Assembly (NCBI GenBank): GCA_041392765.1
Contig: JAWKLL010000001.1
Location: 186,001 to 250,000, forward strand
DNA length: 64,000 bases
Source: Lewinella sp041392765
Lineage (GTDB): Bacteria > Bacteroidota > Bacteroidia > Chitinophagales > Saprospiraceae
Reading direction: 5' to 3'
The stretch's first letter is position 1. Each line of letters begins with the position of its first letter. Made by a program: the position numbers and the translations under genes. Shown piece by piece: positions 36,791-45,272 of this stretch. The notes below the pieces were generated by a model. That model searched no databases and was not told where the DNA came from. It saw only the letters and a list, made by a program, of their open reading frames with translations.

Positions 36791-37086
36791 CTCAAAGGGT
36801 GGTTGGGCGGCTGTTCCGCAGTCTTACTTTTGAGGCATTGATGTAGGATGCAAAAATATGGAAAGGTTGCCGGGTAATTAATATTACGTGAATTATGGAT
36901 AAGCTAAACGACGAAAGCCACACCGCTTGCGAAGCCTTTCATGCCTTATGTGTGGACACAAATGGGTGTGCCACATCACAAGACGCTCTTTTCCAATAAA
37001 TTGCATCTATTAATTGAAACCTGCAAACCGTTGTGCTTCTTTGCCAGAAAGCGTGAAGTCCATCCTCCTCTATACCACCCCATTTA
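36791..37086. other. Junction region with a solo P3 end
   Basis: Holds one end of the P3 element, CGTGAATTATGGATAA, at 36887-36902, with no matching right half nearby. From 36910 to 37086 there is no open frame. The downstream protease lacks its own 5' half, so this is probably the scar of a rearrangement. Confidence 0.55.
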
Positions 37087-39207
37087 GTGTGCGGCCCTGT
37101 GGCTAACGCCTCTGAAATTGCAGGAAAAATTGCTATGATTGACCGAGGCGATTGCTTTTTTGAAGAAAAAACGCTCAACGCAGAAGATGCGGGTGCTATC
37201 GCGGTTATTATCTGTAATTATTTAGATGAGGCTATAGGTATGGCAGGTGGCGTGGATAATGTAGATCCTTTGATACCAACGGTAAGCTTGAGTTTCTCCG
37301 ACTGTAACACGTTGAAAAGCTTGATGGCCAATGGTGAAACCGTGACAGTTAGTATTAGTGTGCCTGAAAATAGCGGCCCGGAAAAGGTGTCTTCTAGTTT
37401 CGATAACGGGGTGATTGCCCACGAGTTTGGTCATGGCATCAGCAACCGCCTCACGGGTGGTCGCTCTGCTGATGATTGCCTCTTCAATGATGAACAGATG
37501 GGAGAAGGGTGGAGTGATTTCTTTACCCTTATCACCTCAACTCGACCAGGCGATACGGGTGCTACTCCTAGGGGCATTGGCAATTATTCCGACAGGCAGC
37601 CTGTGAATGGGGGGGGCATACGCCGCGTCTCTTATTCCACAGATATGACGATCAATCCCCATAATATGGATGACATCATAGCCACCGGAGCACCTCACCC
37701 GCTTGGCGAGGTGTGGGTGAGTGCTATTTGGGACTTGTATTGGGCAATGGTAGATATTTATGGGTATGACGAAGACCTGATGAACGGAACAGGTGGTAAC
37801 AATAAAGCCATTCAATTGGTGATGGACGGGATGGCTTTACAGCGTTGTAATCCAGGGTTTATGGATGCACGCGATGCCTTGTTTACTGCTGATTATCTCA
37901 ACTATGATGGTGTTCATGAATGCTTGATATGGGAAGTTTTTGCCAGAAGAGGAATGGGCTTTGATGCCGATCAGTTCGATCGTTTTGATAGAAATGATAA
38001 CACGATGGGCTTTGAAGTATTACCTGTTTGTATTCAGGAATTAAAAATCCGCAAGAGTGCTAATAGCGACTTAATCAACCCAGGAGATGTTATCACCTTT
38101 AGATTGGAGGTAGCGAATGACAAACCCATCGCGGCAACGGGTGTCATGGTGCAGGATGAACTACCTAATGGTCTTACCTATATTAATGGATCTGCAGCAG
38201 GTGCTACCGCGCAGTTGGATGGCAATACCCTTCGCTTCGATTTGGGTGATATGGGGGTAAATGAAACGATAACAATCACTTATCAGGCGCAGACGAGCAC
38301 ATCACAGCGCTCCATCCGTCAGTTTTACGATGGTATGGAAAACGGAGATGGCAACTGGGAGTTCCTGAACCTAGCCGGAGACGACATTTGGGATATTAAT
38401 AATTTCAATCCCCATACAGGCGCTAGAAGCTGGTATGTTCCCAATACCGCTACTCGTAATGACCAGCTATTGACCTTGTTCGAGCCGTTTGAAGTGACGG
38501 GTGTTCGTCCTGCTATTCGTTTTTACCACAGCTATGATACAGAACCTGCCAACGATGGTGGGTTGGTACAAATTTCAAGAAACGGAGGTAGTAGCTGGGA
38601 AAATATAGCTGATAAGTATATCCGCAACGGATACAGAGGGGATTTGTCTCCTACAACGTTATTCTCCATTGATTTTCAAGCTTTTTGGGGCAATAGCAAT
38701 GGTTACCGTGATTCCTACATTGATCTGAGTGATTATATTGGCGAAACCATTCAAGTGCGTTTCCGTTTTGCGGCCAATTCTGATGTGTCGGCGGATGGAT
38801 GGTATATGGATGACTTTGAAATAATGGATTTGTTTGCCTATCAAGGAGAAGCTTGTGTTTCTTCCAACGAGGGCGATTTGGCTTGTGCTGCTGTACCCAA
38901 CGGTGGGGTAGTGGTAGAGTCCGGCATTGTGAATGCTACGGAAGAAATCGTTTATGATCCATCCTTGCTGCATGTGTATCCTAACCCAGCTAGTGGCATG
39001 GTTTACTTGCATATCAATGCGGAAGTATTGGGTGCGGTGGATGTCGCTTTGTTGAATGTCAATGGCAGCCGTGTGCGGGAATGGCGTTCGCAAACGCTGC
39101 ATGGACAGCAACTTGCTTTGCCAACAGACAACCTCCCTGCTGGTATGTATTATTTGCAAGTGCATACCCAAACGGGAATTTATTCACAGAAAGTTGTGTT
39201 AGAATAG
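37087..39207 (+). CDS. M36 (fungalysin) family metalloprotease, N-terminally truncated, with T9SS sorting domain
   Basis: Secreted zinc endopeptidase. The open frame begins abruptly inside a PA domain (IAGKIAMIDRGDCFFEEKTL). Next comes the active site IAHEFGHGISNRLTGG (His112, Glu113, His116) with the third ligand in EGWSDFF (Glu140), then CNPGFMDARDALFTADYLNY. After it come a DUF11 repeat (about 325-405; FRLEVANDKPIAATGVMVQD), a jelly-roll-like domain (about 430-590) and a C-terminal LLHVYPNPASGM sorting domain. Normal family members have a signal peptide, FTP propeptide and first catalytic half before this point, several hundred residues that are missing. In-frame stops upstream (about 37045) show the start is not just misplaced. 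It is likely non-functional unless the missing part is a local sequence error. Confidence 0.85.
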   Translation: MCGPVANASEIAGKIAMIDRGDCFFEEKTLNAEDAGAIAVIICNYLDEAIGMAGGVDNVDPLIPTVSLSFSDCNTLKSLMANGETVTVSISVPENSGPEKVSSSFDNGVIAHEFGHGISNRLTGGRSADDCLFNDEQMGEGWSDFFTLITSTRPGDTGATPRGIGNYSDRQPVNGGGIRRVSYSTDMTINPHNMDDIIATGAPHPLGEVWVSAIWDLYWAMVDIYGYDEDLMNGTGGNNKAIQLVMDGMALQRCNPGFMDARDALFTADYLNYDGVHECLIWEVFARRGMGFDADQFDRFDRNDNTMGFEVLPVCIQELKIRKSANSDLINPGDVITFRLEVANDKPIAATGVMVQDELPNGLTYINGSAAGATAQLDGNTLRFDLGDMGVNETITITYQAQTSTSQRSIRQFYDGMENGDGNWEFLNLAGDDIWDINNFNPHTGARSWYVPNTATRNDQLLTLFEPFEVTGVRPAIRFYHSYDTEPANDGGLVQISRNGGSSWENIADKYIRNGYRGDLSPTTLFSIDFQAFWGNSNGYRDSYIDLSDYIGETIQVRFRFAANSDVSADGWYMDDFEIMDLFAYQGEACVSSNEGDLACAAVPNGGVVVESGIVNATEEIVYDPSLLHVYPNPASGMVYLHINAEVLGAVDVALLNVNGSRVREWRSQTLHGQQLALPTDNLPAGMYYLQVHTQTGIYSQKVVLE

Positions 39208-39217
39208 CAACAAGTAT

Positions 39218-39255
39218 CGGGCATTTCTAGTGTTTGCTAGAAATGCCCGGGTTTT
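39218..39255 (+). terminator. Intrinsic terminator after the M36 protease
   Basis: Stem CGGGCATTTCTAG / CTAGAAATGCCCG with a TGTTTG loop, followed by GGTTTTAAATTATTTATTTT. It starts about 10 bp after the protease stop. Confidence 0.85.
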
Positions 39256-39311
39256 AAATTATTTATTTTCAGCGCATTGTGAATTGGTTGATAATTTTTT
39301 TGATTTTTTTC

Positions 39312-39343
39312 TTGTTTAAACGGAATTAAATCCTGTATCTTTG
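39312..39343 (+). promoter_or_regulatory. Promoter of tRNA-Lys
   Basis: -33 TTG (39312-39314), about 20-bp spacing and -7 TATCTTTG (39336-39343), a full TAnnTTTG. It lies 28 bp before the tRNA and is the best promoter in the window. Confidence 0.75.
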
Positions 39344-39370
39344 CGTCGCCTTACGAAAAAGGTGAACCGA

Positions 39371-39443
39371 GATTCGGTAGCTCAGTTGGTAGAGCAATAC
39401 ACTTTTAATGTATGGGTCCTGGGTTCGAATCCCAGCCGAATCA
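39371..39443 (+). tRNA. tRNA-Lys (anticodon TTT)
   Basis: A 73-nt cloverleaf: acceptor GATTCGG / CCGAATC, D arm GCTCAGTTGGTAGAGC, anticodon arm ATACA-CTTTTAA-TGTAT, variable GGGTC, T arm CTGGG-TTCGAAT-CCCAG, discriminator A. CCA is not encoded. It stands alone between the protease and a membrane protein gene. Confidence 0.97.
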
Positions 39444-39448
39444 CTTTC

Positions 39449-39486
39449 AGAACCTGATCAGCAGCCGCTTGGTCAGGTTTTTTTTA
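39449..39486 (+). terminator. Intrinsic terminator of tRNA-Lys
   Basis: AACCTGATCA pairs with TGGTCAGGTT (one G-T) around GCAGCCGCT and is followed by eight T. It begins 5 bp after the tRNA. Confidence 0.88.
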
Positions 39487-39606
39487 TGCCATATAGCGAT
39501 TTTAACACAAGTGTTTTTTCTTGTTAACGACAATAACACGCGCAGCACGGGCTTTAACGCTTTCTTAATACCTCTCACGTAGCCGGAATATTACCTTGGT
39601 AGCTGA

Positions 39607-39735
39607 TAAGGGATAAGAAAAAAATAAATTCAGCATTTGTCAAAGATAATCGGATGAATAAGCGGTTCATTTAAAGCGTTTTATCCGATTTCTTTGACTA
39701 TGAAAATTCTGAATTTATTTTTTTCCCCATACTAA
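39607..39735. repeat. Dispersed palindromic element, family P2, copy 2
   Basis: AAGGGATAAGAAAAAAATAA opens it and TTTTTTTCCCCATACTAA closes it. The inside includes AATAAGCGGTTCATTTAAAG, matching copy 1 at 577-705. The arms (AATTCAGCATTTGTCAAAGA against TCTTTGACTATGAAAATTCT) pair imperfectly. It lies between the tRNA terminator and the membrane protein gene; nothing else is seen in 39487-39913. Confidence 0.8.
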
Positions 39736-39913
39736 AGAGGATGGTCTAAGGTATAAAAAACAGGGTAGCGTCCTTTTGGGATCAATATCTATATACATAA
39801 AGAGTGGAAATGGGCTAAAAATGCACACGGTAGGAGAAAAATTTTTCTGCATCAAAAATGGAATCGTTTATTTTTATCCCGTCTCTTTGCTACTTTTGGG
39901 CAAAATAAACAGT

Positions 39914-40900
39914 ATGCTGGGAATATTCAGGACCAACCAACTGGCTTTAGGGATACTGCTGGTTTTGTATGCGCTGTTGGTGCGTGCCGTAGGTTTTTGG
40001 TATCCTGTAGAAATGTTGGAGGTGACAGGTGGTGTGGGGGATGCTTGGACAATAGCCTTGTTGAAGGCTTATCCTGTTTTAAACGACTACCTTGGCATTG
40101 TGTTGGTGTTTTTTGTTGGTATTGTGGCTAACGGTATTGTGTTTTCTCACCGATTGGCGGTGCAGGTAACACTATTTCCTGGGGTGTTTGTGATATTAGC
40201 CTCCTCGTTGCTGCCCGATTTTTTGTCCTACAGCCCCTATATGGTGGCGAATCTATTTGTACTCTTATCGCTACGAGCAATACTTCAGATTTATCGCTCC
40301 GTTTCAGCAGCGGATGTGATTTTTAACGCTGGTTTTTGGATTGGCATGGCAGCACTGTGGGTGCCATCGTTCTTGTTGATATTGCCCTTTGCGGGTATAA
40401 CGCTCACACAGTTGAAGTCGGGTAGGTATCGGGATCAATTCATTCTTTGGATTGGTGCTTTTTTTGTGCTGTACATGGTGTGGCTGGGGCATTATTGGTA
40501 TGATTCTCAGGCGGTTTTCTGGGATTTGGAGTTTAAACAGGCATTTGCTTTGCCACACTGGGTAGATTGGGGCGGCCTACCGTGGGTAAGAGCCGTGGCG
40601 ATGGCATTATTGGTAGGTGTTGTATTGTTCAACAACGGTCAATACCTGGCCAAAACAAAGATGGAGACGCAGATAAAAGTTGGTCTTTTGTATTGGTGGC
40701 TGCTGGGAGGATTGTTCGTTGTGTTGGCTGATATGCCATGGTCGGTGAGCCACTGGTTGGCCGTAGCTCCCGTGACGGGTATGCTGCTAAGTTTAGGATT
40801 TGCTAAAGCTAAACCCGCTTCGGCAGAAGCATGGCATTTTTTGATGCTGGTTTTGCTATTCTTTTTGCACCTTGCCCCGTTGTGGAAGTTGCCAGTATGA
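39914..40900 (+). CDS. Integral membrane protein (DUF6427-like), function unknown
   Basis: 328 aa from the ATG at 39914; the frame is open to 39776, but that part lies at the edge of the P2 element. About ten hydrophobic helices (LALGILLVLYALLVRAVGFW; YLGIVLVFFVGIVANGIVF; MVANLFVLLSLRAI; FILWIGAFFVLYMVWLGHYW; VGLLYWWLLGGLFVVLADM). The ends are short, with a Lys/Ala C-terminal region before the last helix. The pattern fits the DUF6427 inner-membrane proteins of Bacteroidota, whose role is unknown. Confidence 0.65.
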   Translation: MLGIFRTNQLALGILLVLYALLVRAVGFWYPVEMLEVTGGVGDAWTIALLKAYPVLNDYLGIVLVFFVGIVANGIVFSHRLAVQVTLFPGVFVILASSLLPDFLSYSPYMVANLFVLLSLRAILQIYRSVSAADVIFNAGFWIGMAALWVPSFLLILPFAGITLTQLKSGRYRDQFILWIGAFFVLYMVWLGHYWYDSQAVFWDLEFKQAFALPHWVDWGGLPWVRAVAMALLVGVVLFNNGQYLAKTKMETQIKVGLLYWWLLGGLFVVLADMPWSVSHWLAVAPVTGMLLSLGFAKAKPASAEAWHFLMLVLLFFLHLAPLWKLPV

Positions 40901-40941
40901 TGATGGATATAGATGTGCCAATGGGTGAAGGATGGGAATGG

Positions 40942-41051
40942 TGGCGGACTGAAAGGACGCCAGTACCCATGAGGGTTACTGAATGGGTACCGAAGCCATG
41001 GACAGCCTGACCTCGGCCTTAGCAAAGGTTAAGGCGTAGGGTTGGCCGAGG
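40942..41051. other. Structured non-coding element with three consecutive hairpins
   Basis: Hairpin 1 TGGCG/CGCCA (40942-40962), hairpin 2 GTACCCA/TGGGTAC (40963-40990), hairpin 3 CCTCGGCC/GGCCGAGG (41011-41051). Hairpins 1 and 2 are adjacent without a gap. It lies in the 333-bp gap between the membrane protein gene and purQ, directly before a P1 element. Much more GC-rich than the surrounding gap. The family is not recognised. Confidence 0.5.
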
Positions 41052-41068
41052 GCACCCCCTAACAAGTA

Positions 41069-41154
41069 CTAAGTAATTTGACGGAAATAAACTGTTCAAT
41101 TTTTTTTAAGCGATTCGCAAAAATTGAACAGTTTATTTTTATCCCGTCCCTAAT
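41069..41154. repeat. Dispersed palindromic element, family P1, short form (copy 3)
   Basis: CTAAGTAATTTGACGGAAAT and TTTATCCCGTCCCTAAT are the same ends as in 30996-31133, but the centre is different: AAACTGTTCAATTTTT pairs with AAAAATTGAACAGTTT around AAGCGATTCGC. A near-perfect stem-loop upstream of purQ. Confidence 0.8.
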
Positions 41155-41196
41155 AAAAAAGTCAAAGTATGACTAAAAGCGGAGTAAAAACTGCGT

Positions 41197-41204
41197 ACCT
41201 TCGC
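41197..41204 (+). promoter_or_regulatory. Probable -7 element of purQ
   Basis: TACCTTCG differs from TAnnTTTG at one base and lies 29 bp before the ATG at 41234, after the P1 palindrome. Confidence 0.35.
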
Positions 41205-41233
41205 CCCTGTTTTATTACTAAAATGATAGAAGG

Positions 41234-41944
41234 ATGAAATTCGGAGTAGTTGTATTCCCCGGTTCAAACTGTGATGATGATATGATGCACGTGCTGGGCG
41301 AGGTGCTGGGTGCGCCCGTACAAAAGCTATGGCACAAGGAAGAAACCTTGGGGGATTTGACAACGGATGACTGTGTAATCCTTCCCGGTGGCTTTTCCTA
41401 TGGCGACTATATGCGTTGCGGAGCCATTGCGCGTTTTTCCCCCATCATGGCGGCGGTGGTGGAACATGCCAACAAAGGGGGCTACGTGTGGGGTATTTGC
41501 AATGGTTTCCAAATCCTGTGTGAGGCGGGGTTGCTGCCAGGAGTGCTGTTGCGCAATGCCAACCAGCAGTTTATTTGTAAAAATGTATATCTCAAGCCAG
41601 CCACCTGCCACTCGGCCATTACGGCTGATTTAGACGAGCACAGCGCCTATAAAATCCCCATCGCACACGCAGAAGGGCGCTATTATGCGGACGAAGCAAC
41701 TTTGGCTGCTTTGCAAGCTAACGACCAAATCTTGTTTTACTATTGCCACGCAGACGGCACGGTGGACGAGGCGGCTAACCCCAACGGTACCCTGCTCAAC
41801 ATAGCGGGTATTTGCAATGAAGGCCGCAATGTGTTTGGCATGATGCCTCACCCGGAGCGCGCTTCGGAGGAAATTTTGGGCAATACAGATGGCTTCGCTA
41901 TGTTTAACAGCTTGATGAACCACACGTCTGTGGCTTCTTTTTAA
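41234..41944 (+). CDS. purQ: Phosphoribosylformylglycinamidine synthase, glutaminase subunit
   Basis: Supplies ammonia from glutamine for FGAM formation in purine synthesis, working with PurL/PurS (not in the window). 236 aa, class I glutamine amidotransferase. MKFGVVVFPGSNCDDD opens it; ILPGGFSYGDYMRCGAIARF is the oxyanion region; GGYVWGICNGFQIL holds the nucleophile Cys89; FGMMPHPERASEE carries the catalytic His and Glu. A separate PurQ of this size implies the split (not fused) FGAM synthase. The next gene follows after 33 bp. Confidence 0.95.
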   Translation: MKFGVVVFPGSNCDDDMMHVLGEVLGAPVQKLWHKEETLGDLTTDDCVILPGGFSYGDYMRCGAIARFSPIMAAVVEHANKGGYVWGICNGFQILCEAGLLPGVLLRNANQQFICKNVYLKPATCHSAITADLDEHSAYKIPIAHAEGRYYADEATLAALQANDQILFYYCHADGTVDEAANPNGTLLNIAGICNEGRNVFGMMPHPERASEEILGNTDGFAMFNSLMNHTSVASF

Positions 41945-41977
41945 GATGCGGCCTGCTACACAAGGCCGTTTCGTCGT

Positions 41978-42757
41978 ATGACTACTTTACCGCTTACCGT
42001 GATTGTGACAACTTACAACGAGGAAGCCAACATCTCTCGTTGCTTAGGTGCGGTACGTGAATGGGCAAGGGAAATATTGGTAGTGGATAGCTTCAGCACC
42101 GACGATACGGTGAAACAAGCCCAAGCTTTGGGCGCACGTATATTGCAACGCACCTACCAAGGGCCTGCCGACCAAAAAAATTGGGTGATTCCGCAGGCTT
42201 CGCAAGCGTGGATACTTTTATTAGATGCGGATGAAGTGCCTACTCCTGCATTGATGGAGGAAATTGCCCATTTGCTTCGGAGAAACGTGCCCCCGTCGGA
42301 GGATATGTACTGGATAGGGCGTGATAATTTTTTTATGGGGCAACCCGTTCGCTTCAGCGGCTGGCAAGGTGATAAAGTGGTGCGTTTTTTTCACAGAGAT
42401 AAGGCCAGATACAACGACCTACAGGTTCATGAGGAAATCGTGACACAAGGATTTCGCGTGGGAATGCTAAAGGGGCGTTTGCAACATTACACCTTCCGAA
42501 CCCTATCGCATTATTTGGCGAAAACAGAGCGGTATGCACGCTGGTCGGCTCAAGATCATGCGACGCGTACTCCTGTGGTACGAGGGTATCATTTGGTAGG
42601 CAAGCCATTTTTTCGATTTTTCAAGCATTTTGTGCTCCAACAAGGATTTCGGGATGGCAAAACGGGGTTGATTGTCAGTGCCATTATGGCTTGGGGGGTA
42701 TTCCTGCGCTACGCTTTTATACAGGAAATACAGCAAACCAACAGTCAATTCAAATAG
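41978..42757 (+). CDS. Glycosyltransferase family 2 (LPS-core WaaE/KdtX-like)
   Basis: Adds a sugar to a lipopolysaccharide or other glycan at the cytoplasmic face of the membrane. 259 aa. 'VIVTTYNEEANISRCLGAVR' and 'EILVVDSFSTDDTVKQAQAL' form the nucleotide-sugar fold; the metal DxD is LLLDADEVPTPAL. 'FFMGQPVRFSGWQGDKVVRF' and 'DLQVHEEI' are typical of the WaaE-type branch. A C-terminal hydrophobic stretch (FLRYAFIQEI) suggests membrane contact. It overlaps the convergent small membrane protein gene by 13 bp. Confidence 0.85.
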   Translation: MTTLPLTVIVTTYNEEANISRCLGAVREWAREILVVDSFSTDDTVKQAQALGARILQRTYQGPADQKNWVIPQASQAWILLLDADEVPTPALMEEIAHLLRRNVPPSEDMYWIGRDNFFMGQPVRFSGWQGDKVVRFFHRDKARYNDLQVHEEIVTQGFRVGMLKGRLQHYTFRTLSHYLAKTERYARWSAQDHATRTPVVRGYHLVGKPFFRFFKHFVLQQGFRDGKTGLIVSAIMAWGVFLRYAFIQEIQQTNSQFK

Positions 42758-43131
42758 TATGTAACAAATACCCACAGCGCTCCAAGACACCCTACCGCAA
42801 GCACTACAAATACCGCTGCCTGATAGCCACTGACGGTTTCTGAACGCGCCATCCGCACGCCAGATAACAACCCCAGTGTACTAAAGAGCCACACCCCTGC
42901 TGCCCCCATGCCGAGTAGGGTATTGCGCTGGTGTACGAAATCGGTATAACTCTCCGGAGGTGACACGGCATGGCGCATTATCCACACGGATAGCGCCGTT
43001 CCGACCAGTATGCCTAAGGCGTAAAGAAAATATCGCATCATACGCCGTGCAGCGAGGTTTTCCTCGGGTGTGTCCTCCGCTGATTCCTTGCTGAAGTCGT
43101 CTAGCAGTGTGTCTTCTTCATTGTTCATCAT
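42745..43131 (-). CDS. Hypothetical small membrane protein
   Basis: 128 aa, not recognised. An acidic N-terminus (EEDTLLDDFSKESAEDTPEE) precedes three hydrophobic helices (YFLYALGILVGTALSVWIM; NTLLGMGAAGVWLFSTLGLL; AAVFVVLAVGCLGALWVFVT). The start is one of two neighbouring ATGs (43131/43128). It lies 15 bp after the M16-like gene and is probably in the same operon. Confidence 0.65.
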   Translation of the reverse strand: MMNNEEDTLLDDFSKESAEDTPEENLAARRMMRYFLYALGILVGTALSVWIMRHAVSPPESYTDFVHQRNTLLGMGAAGVWLFSTLGLLSGVRMARSETVSGYQAAVFVVLAVGCLGALWVFVTYYLN

Positions 43132-43146
43132 GGGTACGCATAGTAA

Positions 43147-45144
43147 CTATTCATCTTGTAGTTGAAAGCGGTCTGCATTGATGCCTGGATTCCACTGTAT
43201 GTACTCCAATTCCATTTCAAAGCCTTGGCCATTTTCTCCTGTGGCAATCAGCCGATGCGGGAAGGCGATACCCTCCACGGGGCGATAGTCGCCAAAATCC
43301 AACTGGCTGATTTGCCCTTGTTGGTTGAAAACGGTGCGGATTCTCAGTCCCGTATTGATTTCGTAGTAGTGGGTTACGGTCAGGCCATGCTGGCGAGTGA
43401 TGACCAATTGGTACACCCCTTTGCCATTGACCACAGCGGCACCATCCAACCGTAGATTGGAGGGGTGGTTCAAGTAGTGCCATTCCGGGAAGAGCAAGGC
43501 TTGTTCTTGTAAGCTGGCTAGGAAAGCAGGTGGCGTAGGTAGGATACTATCGGCGGTTTGGCGGAAAGCTTCGTTGCCTTGCAATATACTGATAGCATAC
43601 CGTTGGTTGTCGCGGTAAACCTCTTGCCTGAATTGGTTGGGCATCGATTTTTCCTCGGCCAGCACAAAACCAGTACCCGCGACCCGGTATTGCGCTTTCA
43701 TTTCTTTTACCGTTGCGATGCGTTCTTCGCCACCAATAGCTTTGAGGTAGTTTTGCAGTACTTTGGTAGGGCTAAGGTCTTCGGGCAGCAGCATGCCCAC
43801 CATTTTCATTTGTTGACCGAAGACATCGTAATAAAGCACTTGCCCGTGAGTAGTAAAGGATTTGAATAGCTCCGCATTTTTGCCATTACCTACCACTACG
43901 ATGTGCAGTTGGTCGGGGAAAAGGTAGCTGAGTGCCAGCTCCTGTATATCGGCAGGGGTGAGTTCATTTATGGTGTCCAATTCGTCTTGCCAAGCAGAAG
44001 AGGGGAGTTTATGGAGCACCCATACGCGTGCCATTTGGCTGCGGAGATAGGAGTCGGTGCGCCCGTTTTCTAAGTAGGTCTGCCATTGTTGACGGGCTGC
44101 TTGCAACGTTTGTTCTTCAATGGGGGTTTGCCTCAATTCCTGCATGGCGGAGCGCAGTAGTTGCATATTAGTAGCAGCTTTTTCGGCGGTAACTGCGAAA
44201 CCACTCGCTTCAAAAGTACCCACGTTGCTATCGGGGTTGAAGCGAGTGAAGAAAGCAGAGGGGTTGTGTTGGTTGATTTTTTGTTGTAAAAGCAGGTTAA
44301 GAATCTCCAAACTTGCTCTGTCCGGATGGGACATTTTCAGCGAAATGGGGTAGCCTGCCATCCACGTAGTTGCTTCACCAGTGTTGGGCATAGTAATATA
44401 GCTTACCACATTGCCTTTCGGCGGTGGTGGCGGGGCGAAATATTCAGCAAAGAGCGGTGTTTTGACCTGCCAGTCGCCAAAATATTTTTCCACCAACTCT
44501 TTAGCTTGGGCGGCATCAAGGGGGCCGGATAGTGTCAAATACAGCAACTGGGGACGAACGTATCGGTTGTGAAACTGACGGTAATCATCCACGGAAGGTG
44601 CGATAGAAATGTGGGGGCGATAGCGTTCGCCATAAGGGTGTTCAAAACCAAACATGGATTGTTTGAGTAATAAATTTGCCGCCTGTTCAGGGGTGGAAAT
44701 ATGCTGTGTAGTGCCTTGCTCCAGCAATAATTCCTGCGGTAAAGTGCCTTCTAGCGCAGGCTGACGGATACATTGTGCCATGATACAAAGCATAGAATCC
44801 AAGTGGGTAGGGGAGCAGTAAGCTTCCAACCCTTTGTAATAGGGATGCAACTGTGCATTCCACCGATGGGTGGCATCTGCTATCTGTTGGGCGTTGTAGG
44901 TTTGGCTACCTTGCCCCATGAGGAGTATGGTTTGAAGTGCTGTGCCTTCCTTGGGAGCTTCGTTGTGTATCGGGTAATCGAGGTAGCAATTGGCGTACAC
45001 CTGCGTAGCCGTAGGCTCGTTGAGGACGATGACACGCAGCCCATTGCCGAGCTTGAATTGCGTGTAAAAGGAATCATCTCCTTGGGCTGCCAGCCCTAAG
45101 GCAGATAAAAGGCAAAGTAGAGCAGGAATCAATCGGTTAGTCAC
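43147..45144 (-). CDS. M16 peptidase-like protein lacking the zinc motif, with LolA-like C-terminal domain
   Basis: An exported protein of about 665 aa. A GTG at 45144 gives a clean signal peptide (TNRLIPALLCLLSALGLAAQ); an ATG at 45204 would add a non-signal leader. Residues about 30-440 follow the M16 (insulinase/processing peptidase) fold: 'GNGLRVIVLNEPTATQVYAN', 'PSVDDYRQFHNRYVRPQLLY', 'LTLSGPLDAAQAKELVEKYF'. The place of the HxxEH zinc site reads HNEAPKEGTALQTILLMGQG, so catalytic His/Glu are absent. The last ~190 residues (MKAQYRVAGTGFVLAEEKSM ... FPHRLIATGENGQGFEMELE) resemble the outer-membrane lipoprotein-sorting-like domain found after M16 pairs. It may be a regulatory half whose active partner is elsewhere. 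Confidence 0.75.
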   Translation of the reverse strand: MTNRLIPALLCLLSALGLAAQGDDSFYTQFKLGNGLRVIVLNEPTATQVYANCYLDYPIHNEAPKEGTALQTILLMGQGSQTYNAQQIADATHRWNAQLHPYYKGLEAYCSPTHLDSMLCIMAQCIRQPALEGTLPQELLLEQGTTQHISTPEQAANLLLKQSMFGFEHPYGERYRPHISIAPSVDDYRQFHNRYVRPQLLYLTLSGPLDAAQAKELVEKYFGDWQVKTPLFAEYFAPPPPPKGNVVSYITMPNTGEATTWMAGYPISLKMSHPDRASLEILNLLLQQKINQHNPSAFFTRFNPDSNVGTFEASGFAVTAEKAATNMQLLRSAMQELRQTPIEEQTLQAARQQWQTYLENGRTDSYLRSQMARVWVLHKLPSSAWQDELDTINELTPADIQELALSYLFPDQLHIVVVGNGKNAELFKSFTTHGQVLYYDVFGQQMKMVGMLLPEDLSPTKVLQNYLKAIGGEERIATVKEMKAQYRVAGTGFVLAEEKSMPNQFRQEVYRDNQRYAISILQGNEAFRQTADSILPTPPAFLASLQEQALLFPEWHYLNHPSNLRLDGAAVVNGKGVYQLVITRQHGLTVTHYYEINTGLRIRTVFNQQGQISQLDFGDYRPVEGIAFPHRLIATGENGQGFEMELEYIQWNPGINADRFQLQDE

Positions 45145-45272
45145 AGATGGAGTTATTTGATATCGATTAGAAAAACAAAACAGCGTAGGGTAAGGTTGAC
45201 CCAATAGTTGGCAGCACAGAAAACGCCTTTTGGCACGTTCCTTGTATTAGCCAACTCAAAAAAACAACTCGC

